Assembly (NCBI GenBank): GCA_965646165.1
Contig: CBFFYP010000001.1
Coordinates: forward strand, 1 to 64,000
Direction: 5' to 3'
Length of the DNA stretch: 64,000 nt
DNA from: MGBC114844 sp910585855
GTDB lineage: Bacteria > Bacillota > Clostridia > Lachnospirales > Lachnospiraceae
Position 1 is the first letter of the stretch; every line of letters begins with the position of its first letter. The position numbers and the translations under genes were made by a program. This document shows, piece by piece, positions 7,208 to 15,365 of this stretch. A model generated the notes under the pieces. That model had not been told where the DNA came from. It saw only the letters and a program-made list of their open reading frames with translations, and did not search any database.

Positions 7208-8344
7208 CTAAGGCGTAATATTTTTTGTTTTGCATTTTTTTTCTTTTTGAAATTTTTGCCATTTTTGCATTTTGTCCTTTTGTATTTTTTCTTTTTGTTT
7301 TTTTGCTTTATTAAATTGATAGGAATGATCAAAGTAAAGCTCAGAGGGTTCTGTTAAAAATGTAGTTTTTTTAGTGTTTTTTGCATTGCTGTTATATTTC
7401 GTATAGAATAAATTTCTTATTTGAAATAGAATATTGGTAGTTTCTAAATGTTTTTTTTCTAATTCTTCTTTTGTCGGATGGATATTGGGAAGTTCAAATT
7501 CAAAGGAATAGGACAGTTCTGCAATATATAAAAAGTCTTTTATAAGCTGAAAAAGAATATGATATAATTCTTGATAGTTTAGTGTGTATTCTTCTTTTTT
7601 TATCTTTGTGTCTTTATAAAAGAGGTTTGTGTAGTCATAGATTGCATAACTATAAGTTTCAATATCAAATAAAATTTCGGTCAATTCCTGTAAATTTCCA
7701 TATTGGTAATGTTCGATTTTATAGGATAGTGTTTCGTTTGAAAATTCTGGGTCAAAAAATCGGTATATATTTGCTTTTGCGTTAATAAAAGAAAGAGCAA
7801 CGGAGAAATTTTCTATAAAATTAGAAATATCTTCTAAGAGTGAAGTGTTAGAGTAGTGGTTTTCTTTTTCTTTCGTATCATTATCGCAAAGAGGAAGGGT
7901 ATTGCGAAAGAAGGAAAGTGTAGAAAATATTTGCTGAATTGTTTGATTAAAATCAGATAGGGACTGATTTAATTGGAATAACTCGTTGGATGGAGAGGCA
8001 AGTTCGGTAAAAGCAGTTTCCTGTGGCGGCAGGTTTTGTTTTGTTTTTAAGTAACAGCAGGGAACACAGGTACTGTCTTCTAATTCGATTAGAGCATCCG
8101 AAGGCAGGTATTTTATAATATAGGTTTCTGTATCCATATTTTCTTCTTTTGCGAAATCCTGAAAGATTGAAAGAAATTCTTCTTTTGTAATATTTTTGGT
8201 ACGGCGATTTTCGATATTGGGCAGCCATGATTTATTTTTTCCGATATGTTCGGAAAGCTGATAAGCAGTAAAAGAATGTTCTTTTCGTTTTTGTATAATT
8301 AAGTCTAAGTAAGCGTCTGTTAATTTTATTTTTTCTGCAAACAT
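7208..8344 (-). CDS. HTH-domain protein of unknown function
   Basis: A 378-residue protein I do not recognise as a family. Residues about 5-70 look like a helix-turn-helix of the Cro/CI type (YLDLIIQKRKEHSFTAYQL, then SEHIGKNKSWLPNIENRR). The middle is helical and rich in Asn, Phe and Tyr with no membrane segment; CVPCCY near residue 95 is a possible metal or redox site. The last 35 residues are strongly Lys-rich and may bind nucleic acid. The start at 8344 is chosen because GAGGTG lies 6 bp upstream; a GTG nine bases earlier overlaps that site. A consensus promoter lies about 90 bp upstream. Low-GC codon use differs from the neighbouring core genes, so acquisition is possible. It may regulate the divergent ABC exporter genes, which is inference. 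Confidence 0.65.
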   Translation of the reverse strand: MFAEKIKLTDAYLDLIIQKRKEHSFTAYQLSEHIGKNKSWLPNIENRRTKNITKEEFLSIFQDFAKEENMDTETYIIKYLPSDALIELEDSTCVPCCYLKTKQNLPPQETAFTELASPSNELFQLNQSLSDFNQTIQQIFSTLSFFRNTLPLCDNDTKEKENHYSNTSLLEDISNFIENFSVALSFINAKANIYRFFDPEFSNETLSYKIEHYQYGNLQELTEILFDIETYSYAIYDYTNLFYKDTKIKKEEYTLNYQELYHILFQLIKDFLYIAELSYSFEFELPNIHPTKEELEKKHLETTNILFQIRNLFYTKYNSNAKNTKKTTFLTEPSELYFDHSYQFNKAKKQKEKIQKDKMQKWQKFQKEKKCKTKNITP

Positions 8345-8434
8345 AAATTTCACCTCATTTTATAATTTATTGTTTTTTAGCGATGTATCTGATAATAGGA
8401 AGTATCAAATTTACAGGTTTTTATGACTTAATTT

Positions 8435-8463
8435 ATTATAAAGAATAAATTAGGATATGTAAA
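8435..8463 (-). promoter_or_regulatory. Promoter of the HTH gene
   Basis: Minus strand TTTACA (8458-8463), 17-bp spacer, TATAAT (8435-8440). Divergent from the promoter at 8509. Confidence 0.65.
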
Positions 8464-8508
8464 TAAGAACATATATTCTACATAAAATAAATAAAAATTC
8501 AAAAAATG

Positions 8509-8537
8509 TTGATAATATGTACATATTATGTTAGGAT
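8509..8537 (+). promoter_or_regulatory. Promoter with an 18-bp operator-like palindrome
   Basis: TTGATA (8509-8514), 17-bp spacer, TAGGAT (8532-8537). The perfect palindrome ATAATATGT-ACATATTAT (8512-8529) fills the spacer, the usual place for a repressor to block RNA polymerase. The divergent HTH protein is the obvious candidate regulator. Confidence 0.6.
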
Positions 8538-8710
8538 AGCTATAAATAAAAAAGCTAAAACAGCAAGAGCTTTAAAATAATATAGAAATATCAAGGAGTT
8601 TTAGCTGATTTTTGAAAGAAAATATATGTACATATAAATACAAAAGATATCGAATAAGGACATTTGGAATAAAAGAGTTTATAGTGCAATGGATGAATAG
8701 GAGGAGAGAG

Positions 8711-9508
8711 ATGTATTATTTTATATGCAGATATTTATCTGTTTTTCAGTTATGGCGTTATGTTTTGACGCTGCCGTTTTATTACGTGAATTCTATGATT
8801 CCAGCGGTTGGGTTATACTTTGGTGCTTGGATTGCCGAACATACACCATATTTTTATCAGTTAATCGGATTGATATTTCTTATGGTATTGTTGCATTTTG
8901 TGCTTGGAAAGGCGGCGATTTATCATCAGGGTGTACTTTATACTTCGGTTCATCAGGCGGGGAAAAAACTTCGGATGGATTTGTTGGAAGTGATGATAAG
9001 AAATAGAAAGATAGAAATAGATAATTCGATACAACTGAATGATGTGGAAAAGATAGAGGAGAATTTATTTTTAGGAGGAGTAGAATTAGTAGAACAGGTT
9101 TTGTTTTATTTTTTGGCGTTTGGTATTGTTTTCTTTTTAAATTCTAGGATTGCAGGTTTTTTATTGATATTATCTTTGGGTGTTTTGGCTATTGGCATAA
9201 AAAGCCGGAAAAAGGGAGTATATTATCAGTCGCAGAATAGTATTTGGCAGAAGAAACAACTGGAATTTTTAGAGCAGACGGAATTAGGATATGAAACGAT
9301 TCTGATGTATTGGCAGCAGAAGCGGATGGAACAACAGTTTCATGACTGTGTGGATCAACTCTGTGAGGTTCAGGGAAATCTAAGCTGGAATCGGGATAAG
9401 AATCAGATTATTACTATGGTATTTTTATTGGCAAGCGGCAGTCTTTCACTTTTAATGGGCGGATATTTTGTTAAGACGGGAGATTTGACGATGCCTCAGC
9501 TTTTTTGA
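8711..9508 (+). pseudogene. ABC exporter membrane domain, truncated before its ATPase
   Basis: First gene of a two-gene ABC exporter set. The start at 8711 follows a strong GGAGGAGAGAG; an upstream in-frame extension from TTG 8612 has no good ribosome site. The 265 residues contain about five membrane helices of an exporter permease and stop after LTMPQLF. Directly after a one-base frame change the DNA reads FDKIILLSQGKVEQIGTPEQ (9504 on), the C-terminal end of an ABC ATPase, and stops at 9623. So a deletion appears to have removed the last helix and nearly the whole nucleotide-binding domain. The stop of that remnant lies within the conserved flank of the repeat element at 9712. A functional exporter from this gene is unlikely. 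Confidence 0.7.
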
Positions 9509-9623
9509 TAAAATAATTTTGCTTTCACAGGGGAAAGTTGAACAGATAGGGACGCCAGAGCAGCTTTTTCGACATCCTTTTATCCAAAATTTAATTGCAT
9601 CAGAAAACGGGATAAACTTATAA
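9509..9623 (+). pseudogene. ABC ATPase C-terminal remnant
   Basis: Reads KIILLSQGKVEQIGTPEQLF and then RHPFIQNLIASENGINL before TAA at 9621-9623. The segment resembles the region after the H-loop of ABC ATPases; Walker A, signature and Walker B are absent. It is the other side of the deletion in the preceding gene, one base out of frame. Confidence 0.6.
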
Positions 9624-9711
9624 ACTTAAAAAAGTATAACATTTTGATTTTACAGGAAGATAGGATAAGAATGTTTTTTATTGGTAGCATACGATTTTTG
9701 GGGCGGAGGAC
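9609..9711 (+). repeat. Conserved flank of family 1 element
   Basis: GGATAAACTTATAAACTT, then TTTTGATTTTAC, then AGGATAAGAATGTTTTTTA. The same stretch occurs reversed at 315-418 and forward at 61078-61160. Here it also encodes the last codons and stop of the ABC ATPase remnant. Confidence 0.7.
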
Positions 9712-10035
9712 GCCAGATTGGAAAACGGTGGGTATCCTGCTGTTCCAGTTTCCAAAAAGTAAGAAGTTCTAAGACTTCTGCCTTTTCTTTCATCCAACCG
9801 ACCGACCGGGGCGCAATTCGCCCTTACTGCAGCCAGAACAAAACGGGTGTAAGGAAGGGTTTTTCTAGCCACAGAACCGTTTCTTCCCTATGATACGGGC
9901 TAAACACGCCCCTTTTTTTCACACCCTGCATGGAAGCAGGATGTGAAAAAAATCTTAGGTGTTCGAGCAGAAGTCCAAGAACTTCTAACTTTTTTCCAAA
10001 GTCACTGCAGGCTGCCCACCGTTTTCCAATCTGGC
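9712..10035 (+). repeat. Family 1 palindrome, complete copy (324 bp)
   Basis: Outer arms GCCAGATTGGAAAACGGTGG and CCACCGTTTTCCAATCTGGC are complementary. All inner elements are present, including GGGGCGCAATTCGCCC, GGGCTAAACACGCCCC followed by seven T, and the CACACCCTGC/GCAGGATGTG hairpin. The typical right linker CTGTTTCTTGACCCCGG follows. It separates the two ABC exporter genes. Confidence 0.92.
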
Positions 10036-10125
10036 TGTTTCTTGACCCCGGAACAAAAAAAGAAATGGATTCTAAACTTTACGGAAGATTTATTTTGTAA
10101 GAAACCATTGTTTCTGTCGTGATCC

Positions 10126-10150
10126 AACCAACCGCCTCTGGCGTCCGGTG
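10126..10150 (-). repeat. Collapsed family 1 palindrome remnant
   Basis: CCAACCAACCGCCTCTGGCGTCC: only the right arm and GCGTCC boundary of the GAGCAAACCGCC subtype remain. With the copy at 9712 it forms the relic of an inward-facing pair. Confidence 0.5.
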
Positions 10151-10256
10151 AAAGCCCACTTTTTCAGTAGCATCTTTGGTATGACATGTTCAGTTTGAAA
10201 CTATTATGAAAAGGGTTTTTGTTGATTTTATTTTAGAAAGAGATAGAGGAGCAGAG

Positions 10257-11864
10257 ATGATAAAGAAAAAAAGGAACGAAAAAAATTTGTGGATAAGAGT
10301 TGGGATTCTTTTATTTACAGGACCGTTTATGATAGCCGAAAATGCGATGTTTTCTTGGCTTGATAAGCAGGTTTTTGATGCTTTGCCTATGGAGCAGAGG
10401 CAGATATGTTTATGGGGAATTGTTTTTGCTGTATATCTGTTTTTTATGGGGGTAATAGAGAGTTTAAGCAATAAGAATCAGATTTTTTTTTCAAAAGAGA
10501 TGGCTGGTCGTCTAAAAAAGAAGGTCTATGGAGGATATATCAGAGATAAGAAGTTTTTATACCAGAAGAAAAGTTTAAGCAGTACAATTAATCATGATAT
10601 ACCAATGTTGGAAGAAGAGTTTTATTATGCGATTGTAAGTTTTTGTATGAATTTGGGAGCAGTGCTGCTTGCTTTTTGGATTACGTTTTCGGTACATTTT
10701 GTATACGGACTTTTTTGTTTTCTGGTAATGGGGATTCCGGTTTTATTAAACAAGAAGCAGGTAAACAGGATTAGTGAGGTAAGGGAAATTATATTGGAGA
10801 AAAAAGAGAATTATACGACTTTTTTATCTGAAACAGCACGGGGAAAGGAAACGATTCGGCAATATCGGTTATTGGATACGATTCAGAATCGACATTCTGA
10901 ACAGACGGCACAGATTGCTTTGCTGGAGGCAAAAAAGAAAAAACAGATGACGGGGAGTATGATTTCTAGTCAAAGCATTAATCGACTGGCTACGGAAATT
11001 GTTTCTCTTACAGGATTTTATCTGGTAAGCCGAGGGAAATTGACATTGGGATGGGTGATGGCGTTTAATCAACTGGCTTCTTCTATGACATTTTCTTTGG
11101 CTGCAGCGATTCAGAGGGGAATCAGTATCTGCAGTTGTCTTTCTGTCCGTAAGAGGATGGATATGGAGTATGGTTTGCCCCGGAAAGAGGAAGTATGGGA
11201 AGAGAGAAGAGAGCAGAGGGAAAAGATGGGATGTCGCTGCTGTATAGAACGTTGTATGCTGGGAGAGAAGCAGATTTTTAGTGGAGTGGATTTTTTGGTT
11301 AAGCCGGGAGAAAAAGTATTAATTACTGGAGAGAATGGTTCGGGAAAGACGACTTTGCTGAAAATTTTACTTGGACTGAATCAGGAGTTTGAAGGCAATG
11401 TGGATTGGATAGGAGAAGAGGGGGAAGTTTTAGAGAAAGGAGAAGGACAGATTGCCTATATTCCTCAGAATCCTTTTGTATTTGAAGGAACGGTTAGGGA
11501 GAATATTGTGCTTGATAAAGAGGAGGAACAGGAACGTTATCGGGAAGTAAGAGAGATTGTTTCTTTAAAAGTGGAAGATGATAAAAAGATGGAGGTTTTG
11601 CAGCAGAATATTTCGGGTGGGGAGAAGCAAAAGATTGAACTTGCCAGAGCAATTTATTCGGGGTGTATGATATTTATTTTGGATGAACCTTATAGTGCAT
11701 TGGATCAGAAGACACTTTTGGAGGCAGAGCGTTATTTGCTTAATGATCCAGAAAAGACAGTGATTGTGGTATCACATGCGGAAGGGGAAGAAACAGAGAA
11801 GTGGTATACAAGACATTTGAGAGTTAGTGATGGGAAGGTGTGGGAGAGTGGTGGTTTCAATTAA
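10257..11864 (+). CDS. ABC exporter, fused membrane and ATPase domains
   Basis: A 535-residue half-exporter: a six-helix membrane domain (about 1-310) and an ATPase domain (about 330-535). ATPase motifs are complete: Walker A TGENGSGKTTLL, Q-loop IPQNPF, signature NISGGEKQKIELARA (ISGGE in place of LSGGQ), Walker B FILDEP and the H-loop His in VVSHAEGEE. The start at 10257 is used because AGAGGAG lies just before it; an upstream ATG at 10206 has no comparable site. It was probably the partner of the now truncated exporter gene at 8711, since such genes often come in adjacent heterodimer pairs, and may now work alone or not at all. The substrate is unknown; peptide or drug export is typical. 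Confidence 0.88.
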   Translation: MIKKKRNEKNLWIRVGILLFTGPFMIAENAMFSWLDKQVFDALPMEQRQICLWGIVFAVYLFFMGVIESLSNKNQIFFSKEMAGRLKKKVYGGYIRDKKFLYQKKSLSSTINHDIPMLEEEFYYAIVSFCMNLGAVLLAFWITFSVHFVYGLFCFLVMGIPVLLNKKQVNRISEVREIILEKKENYTTFLSETARGKETIRQYRLLDTIQNRHSEQTAQIALLEAKKKKQMTGSMISSQSINRLATEIVSLTGFYLVSRGKLTLGWVMAFNQLASSMTFSLAAAIQRGISICSCLSVRKRMDMEYGLPRKEEVWEERREQREKMGCRCCIERCMLGEKQIFSGVDFLVKPGEKVLITGENGSGKTTLLKILLGLNQEFEGNVDWIGEEGEVLEKGEGQIAYIPQNPFVFEGTVRENIVLDKEEEQERYREVREIVSLKVEDDKKMEVLQQNISGGEKQKIELARAIYSGCMIFILDEPYSALDQKTLLEAERYLLNDPEKTVIVVSHAEGEETEKWYTRHLRVSDGKVWESGGFN

Positions 11865-11939
11865 AGAGTTCAATAAGTTTGTCTTAGAGTAATTGAGGAT
11901 GGTTTATGTATTGTGGAGTTTCGGGAAAAGAGTGAAGGG

Positions 11940-11977
11940 GGACGCTGAAATCGAAAGGGAGGTCGATTTCAGTGTCC
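11940..11977 (+). terminator. Minimal palindrome with repeat-type ends, likely terminator
   Basis: GGACGCTGAAATCGA and TCGATTTCAGTGTCC pair at 14 of 15 positions around an 8-nt loop and are followed by TTTTT. The GGACGC start and TGT end are those of the large palindrome families, so this may be a core-less member that acts as terminator for the ABC exporter gene. Confidence 0.65.
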
Positions 11978-12149
11978 TTTTTGAGAAAAATTGTCCTCTA
12001 TTATGAAAGGTTTTATAAAGAAACTGGATTTGTGAGTCAAGTTGAGGAATTGATGTATGAGACAGGGTGGTATTTTGCTTGTGTTGCCGATAAGATTGTG
12101 GTAAATTGTAGATAGAAATAAAGTTTGATTTATGGAAAAGGAGTGTATA

Positions 12150-13847
12150 ATGGTGAAACAGGTTGTATCGATAGGAGTGCAGAGTTTTGAAATGATACGA
12201 AAAAATCATTCTTTTTATGTAGATAAAACGGAATTAATTCGGGAATGGTGGGAAAGTCAGGATATTGTGACACTGCTTACACGTCCTCGGCGTTTTGGAA
12301 AGACTTTAAATTTAAGTATGTTGGAGTGTTTTTTTTCAAAACAATATCAGGGGCGGAGTGATTTATTTGAGGGGCTGTCTGTTTGGAAAGATGAAAAATA
12401 TCGAAATTTACAGGGGAGTTATCCGGTTATTTTTTTTAGTTTTGCAAATATAAAAGGGAAAACGTATGAAGCGGCAAGGGAAGGATTTTATCAAATTCTT
12501 TTGAAGTTGTATGGAAAATTTTCTTTTTTAAGAGAAGCTGGTTTTTTATCACCACAGGATATAGAATATTTTGATTCGATTAAGTTAAATATGACAGAAG
12601 TGACAGCAGTTTTTTCACTTCATTCTTTAAGTGATTATTTAAGCCGCTATTATGGAAAGAAAGTACTTATTTTTTTAGATGAATATGATACTCCTTTACA
12701 GGAAGCATATATTTATGGATATTGGGATAAATTAATATCCTTTATTCGCAGTTTTTTTAATGCTTCTTTTAAGACGAATCCATATATGGAGCGTGCTTTT
12801 ATGACGGGGATTACTAGAATTAGTAAGGAATCTATTTTTTCTGATATCAATAATTTAGAAGTAGTAACGACAACTTCTTTTAAATATTGTACCATGTTTG
12901 GATTTACAGAAGAAGAAGTTGATCAGGCTCTTTGTGCTTTTCAAATGGAAGATAAAAGAGAAAAAGTGAAGGAATGGTATGATGGCTTTACTTTTGGAAA
13001 TAAAAAAGATATTTATAATCCATGGTCAATTACAAATTTGTTAGATAAGAGAAAATTGAAGACTTATTGGGTAAATACCAGTTCAAATCGGTTAATGAGC
13101 AAGCTGATTCAAGAGGGGACGGCAGATGTAAAAATAATTATGGAAGATTTGCTGGAGGGAAAATCATTTTTGTCTGTAATTGACGAGGAAGTTGTATTTG
13201 ATCAGTTAGATCAAAATGATGAGGCAATTTGGAGTTTATTTTTGGCATCTGGTTATTTAAAAGTAGATGAATTGCCGAAAGAAAATTGGGATGAAGATGG
13301 AGAGGATATTTTTTATTCCCTTTCTTTTACTAATTTGGAGGTTAGAAAGATGTTTCGAAAAACGATTCAAACTTGGTTTAGTCAGCCTAATGCTCATTAT
13401 AATGATTTTGTGAAAGCGTTACTGGCAAATGATGTGGAGTATATGAATCGTTTTATTAATCAAGTGACACTTACGGTTTTTAGTTCTTTTGATGTGGGAA
13501 ATCGTCCTTCTAAGCAATCCGAACCAGAACGATTTTATCATGGGTTTGTGTTGGGGTTAATGGCAGATTCTAAGATTGATTATTGGATTACTTCGAATCG
13601 GGAAAGCGGATTTGGAAGATATGATGTAATGATGGAGCCTAAAAATAAAAAAGATCCGGCTTATATATTGGAATTTAAGGTACATGAGGCAGGGAAGGAA
13701 GCGAATTTGGAAGATACAGTAAAAATGGCATTAAAGCAGATTGAAGAGAAAAATTATGATGCGGTATTGATGAAAAAAGGGATTGAAAAAGAGAGGATTT
13801 ATCATTATGGGTTTGCATTTGAGGGGAAGCGGGTGTTGATTGGTTAG
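12150..13847 (+). CDS. AAA-ATPase-like protein with PD-(D/E)XK nuclease-like C-terminus
   Basis: A 565-residue member of the AAA-ATPase_like plus PDDEXK_9 family that is common and often multicopy in gut clostridia and Bacteroidota; its role is not established. The N-terminal domain opens with the typical FYVDKTELI and has a P-loop-like RPRRFGKTLNLSM (about 42-55), a Walker B-like VLIFLDEYDTP and TGITRISKESIF. The C-terminal part has GRYDVMMEP and YILEFKV, giving the D and E-x-K of a PD-(D/E)XK nuclease fold. The start at 12150 follows AAGGAG at 6 bp; ATG 12132 lacks such a site. The gene stands alone and is followed 18 bp later by a family 1 palindrome. Confidence 0.85.
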   Translation: MVKQVVSIGVQSFEMIRKNHSFYVDKTELIREWWESQDIVTLLTRPRRFGKTLNLSMLECFFSKQYQGRSDLFEGLSVWKDEKYRNLQGSYPVIFFSFANIKGKTYEAAREGFYQILLKLYGKFSFLREAGFLSPQDIEYFDSIKLNMTEVTAVFSLHSLSDYLSRYYGKKVLIFLDEYDTPLQEAYIYGYWDKLISFIRSFFNASFKTNPYMERAFMTGITRISKESIFSDINNLEVVTTTSFKYCTMFGFTEEEVDQALCAFQMEDKREKVKEWYDGFTFGNKKDIYNPWSITNLLDKRKLKTYWVNTSSNRLMSKLIQEGTADVKIIMEDLLEGKSFLSVIDEEVVFDQLDQNDEAIWSLFLASGYLKVDELPKENWDEDGEDIFYSLSFTNLEVRKMFRKTIQTWFSQPNAHYNDFVKALLANDVEYMNRFINQVTLTVFSSFDVGNRPSKQSEPERFYHGFVLGLMADSKIDYWITSNRESGFGRYDVMMEPKNKKDPAYILEFKVHEAGKEANLEDTVKMALKQIEEKNYDAVLMKKGIEKERIYHYGFAFEGKRVLIG

Positions 13848-13865
13848 AGTTTTTTCCAAGAGGAC

Positions 13866-14190
13866 GCCAGATGCGAAAATCCTAGGCATCCTGCTGTTCC
13901 GGTTTCCAAAAAGTAAGAAGTTCTAAGACTTCTGCATCTTAGTACATCCAACCGGACAGACCGGGGCGCAATTCGCCCTTATGGCAGCCAAAACTTTATG
14001 GGTGTACTAAAGGGTGTGTTCTGCCGCAGTAAAACGGCTTTTCTTTTATACGGGCTAAACACGCCCCTTTTTTTGCCCACCCTGCATAGAAGCAGAATGG
14101 GCAAAAAATCTTAGATTTGGAAGCAGAAGTCAAGAACTTCTAACTTTTTTCCAAAGTCACTGCAGTCTGCCTAGGATTTTCGCATCTGGC
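13866..14190 (+). repeat. Family 1 palindrome, complete copy (325 bp)
   Basis: Starts 18 bp after the preceding stop. Outer arms GCCAGATGCGAAAATCCTAGG and CCTAGGATTTTCGCATCTGGC pair. The inner hairpin here is GCCCACCCTGC/GCAGAATGGGC where other copies have CACACCCTGC/GCAGGATGTG, both halves having changed together. Confidence 0.92.
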
Positions 14191-14310
14191 TGTTTTTGGC
14201 TTTTGGAAAAAATAAAAAGAGAATGATATCGAAACGATTCTAAGAACCTGCTGTTAATTTTATAGTAAATTTGGGAAGGTGGTAGGGAAATGTGAATCAA
14301 TAGAAATAGT

Positions 14311-14342
14311 AAAAGATTAGCTGTGTTTATGCTAATCTTTTT
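14311..14342. terminator. Bidirectional terminator hairpin
   Basis: AAAAGATTAGC, 9-nt loop, GCTAATCTTTTT. Perfect stem with A and T runs on both sides, located just after the minus-strand XRE gene. Confidence 0.75.
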
Positions 14343-14360
14343 GTTGTATGCAGATAGTTT

Positions 14361-14699
14361 TTATTGTTTAATATCTAGTAAAATATGAATTGCTTGATGT
14401 AGTTCTGGTTTTTGGCGGTATTGTAAAATGATCTGCCGTTCGGTTTCTGTATATTGGTCATTGGCAAGTTCGGTTTCTGGTTCGTTTGTACTTGCTCCGA
14501 ATAATTCAGTTACGGAAATATCTAAAATATCACATATTTCTGCAACTAATTCAATATCAGGAGAATTTTTTCCTTTAATCCAGTTGGTGACGGCTGACTG
14601 GGAAACGTTTAGTTTTTTTGCCAATTCTTTTTGTGTAATTCCTTTTAAGGAAAGATAGTATCCTAAGTTCTTTTTTACGTTGTCACGTATAATTCCCAT
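14361..14699 (-). CDS. XRE-family transcriptional regulator
   Basis: A 112-residue DNA-binding protein. The Cro/CI helix-turn-helix spans about residues 8-62, with GITQKELAKKLNVSQSAVTN as the two helices and SPDIELVAEICDILDISVTE following. The C-terminal 45 residues (EPETELAND and on) are a short acidic then helical tail of the kind used for dimerisation. The start MGIIRDN at 14699 lies 8 bp after GGAGG; the two earlier ATG codons are too close to that site. The target genes are unknown. It is a single gene between a repeat and a long AT-rich gap. Confidence 0.85.
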   Translation of the reverse strand: MGIIRDNVKKNLGYYLSLKGITQKELAKKLNVSQSAVTNWIKGKNSPDIELVAEICDILDISVTELFGASTNEPETELANDQYTETERQIILQYRQKPELHQAIHILLDIKQ

Positions 14700-15059
14700 A
14701 TGCATTGCCTCCATTTTCTAATTTAAATATGTTTGGAAGTTTTTATATATTTAAAGTAAATTTGCAGTGTTTGAAGTTTTTTTATGCACAGGAGTATGTG
14801 GGGAAATTAATAGCTTCGTTGTATGTGTCCCGTGTAGTGAGTAGTGGAGAAGGTCAATTTCTACTTGATTTTTTGTGTAAGGAAAAGAATTTTATTTTTC
14901 AGTAAAAAAATCTATAGGATATAAATGTTTGTTGTTATTTTTTGTAGTTTTGCGTTTTGGATTTATGATTTTGCAATCAATTCCACTTTAGAATAGCATG
15001 GATTATTTTGTTTGTAAATAAAAAATGCAGAAATTCTTAATTAGGATAGAGAAAAGTAA
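14700..15059. other. Intergenic stretch without a recognised feature
   Basis: About 360 bp of AT-rich DNA upstream of the XRE gene and of the regulator remnant. I see no family 1 or 2 repeat and no supported gene; a 66-codon open frame at 14705-14905 has no ribosome site and no family likeness. Confidence 0.4.
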
Positions 15060-15088
15060 TTGACAATTAAGAAAAACTATATTATTCT
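15060..15088 (+). promoter_or_regulatory. Promoter upstream of the dockerin locus
   Basis: TTGACA (15060-15065), 17-bp spacer, TATTCT (15083-15088). A direct repeat TTAAGAAAAACT(A/T)TATTA occurs at about 15067 and 15099, overlapping and following the promoter, which could be a pair of regulator sites. Confidence 0.5.
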
Positions 15089-15128
15089 TTAAGATAGTTA
15101 AGAAAAACTTTATTAGGAGGTAATGGAT

Positions 15129-15364
15129 ATGATAGTAGATGAGATTGTGAGGTACATAGATGAGAATAAAATTAGCCGAACTTATCTTATGGAAAAAGCA
15201 GGTATGTCAGAACAGTTAATACGGGGGGGCAGAAGATGAGTATTGAGGAATATTTAAAAGTTTGTGAAGTATTAAATGTTTCATATGAGTATTTTTTTGA
15301 TGTAAGGAAAAACAGAGGGAAAAAGGAGTTTGATTTTACACAGGGTGAGAAAATGGAGGTGTAG
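15129..15364 (+). pseudogene. Small Cro/CI-type regulator split by a frameshift
   Basis: The first frame (15129-15239) gives 36 residues, MIVDEIVRYIDENKISRTYL and on, a typical start of a Cro/CI helix-turn-helix, with AGGAGG 8 bp upstream. It stops right after a run of seven G (15223-15229). Shifting the frame at that run continues as QKMSIEEYLKVCEVLNVSYE and on to a stop at 15364, the expected second half. Five or eight G would restore a single frame of about 78 codons. It ends 1 bp before the start of the dockerin protein gene, so it could be its dedicated regulator. It may be a decayed gene, a phase-variable one or a sequencing error. Confidence 0.6.
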
Positions 15365-15365
15365 A

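Noticed and set aside
11983..12115. Protein-like frame YYERFYKETGFVSQVEELMY ending at 12115
   Set aside because: Lacks a start codon and a recognisable family; it might be the tail of a lost gene but the evidence is too thin to annotate.
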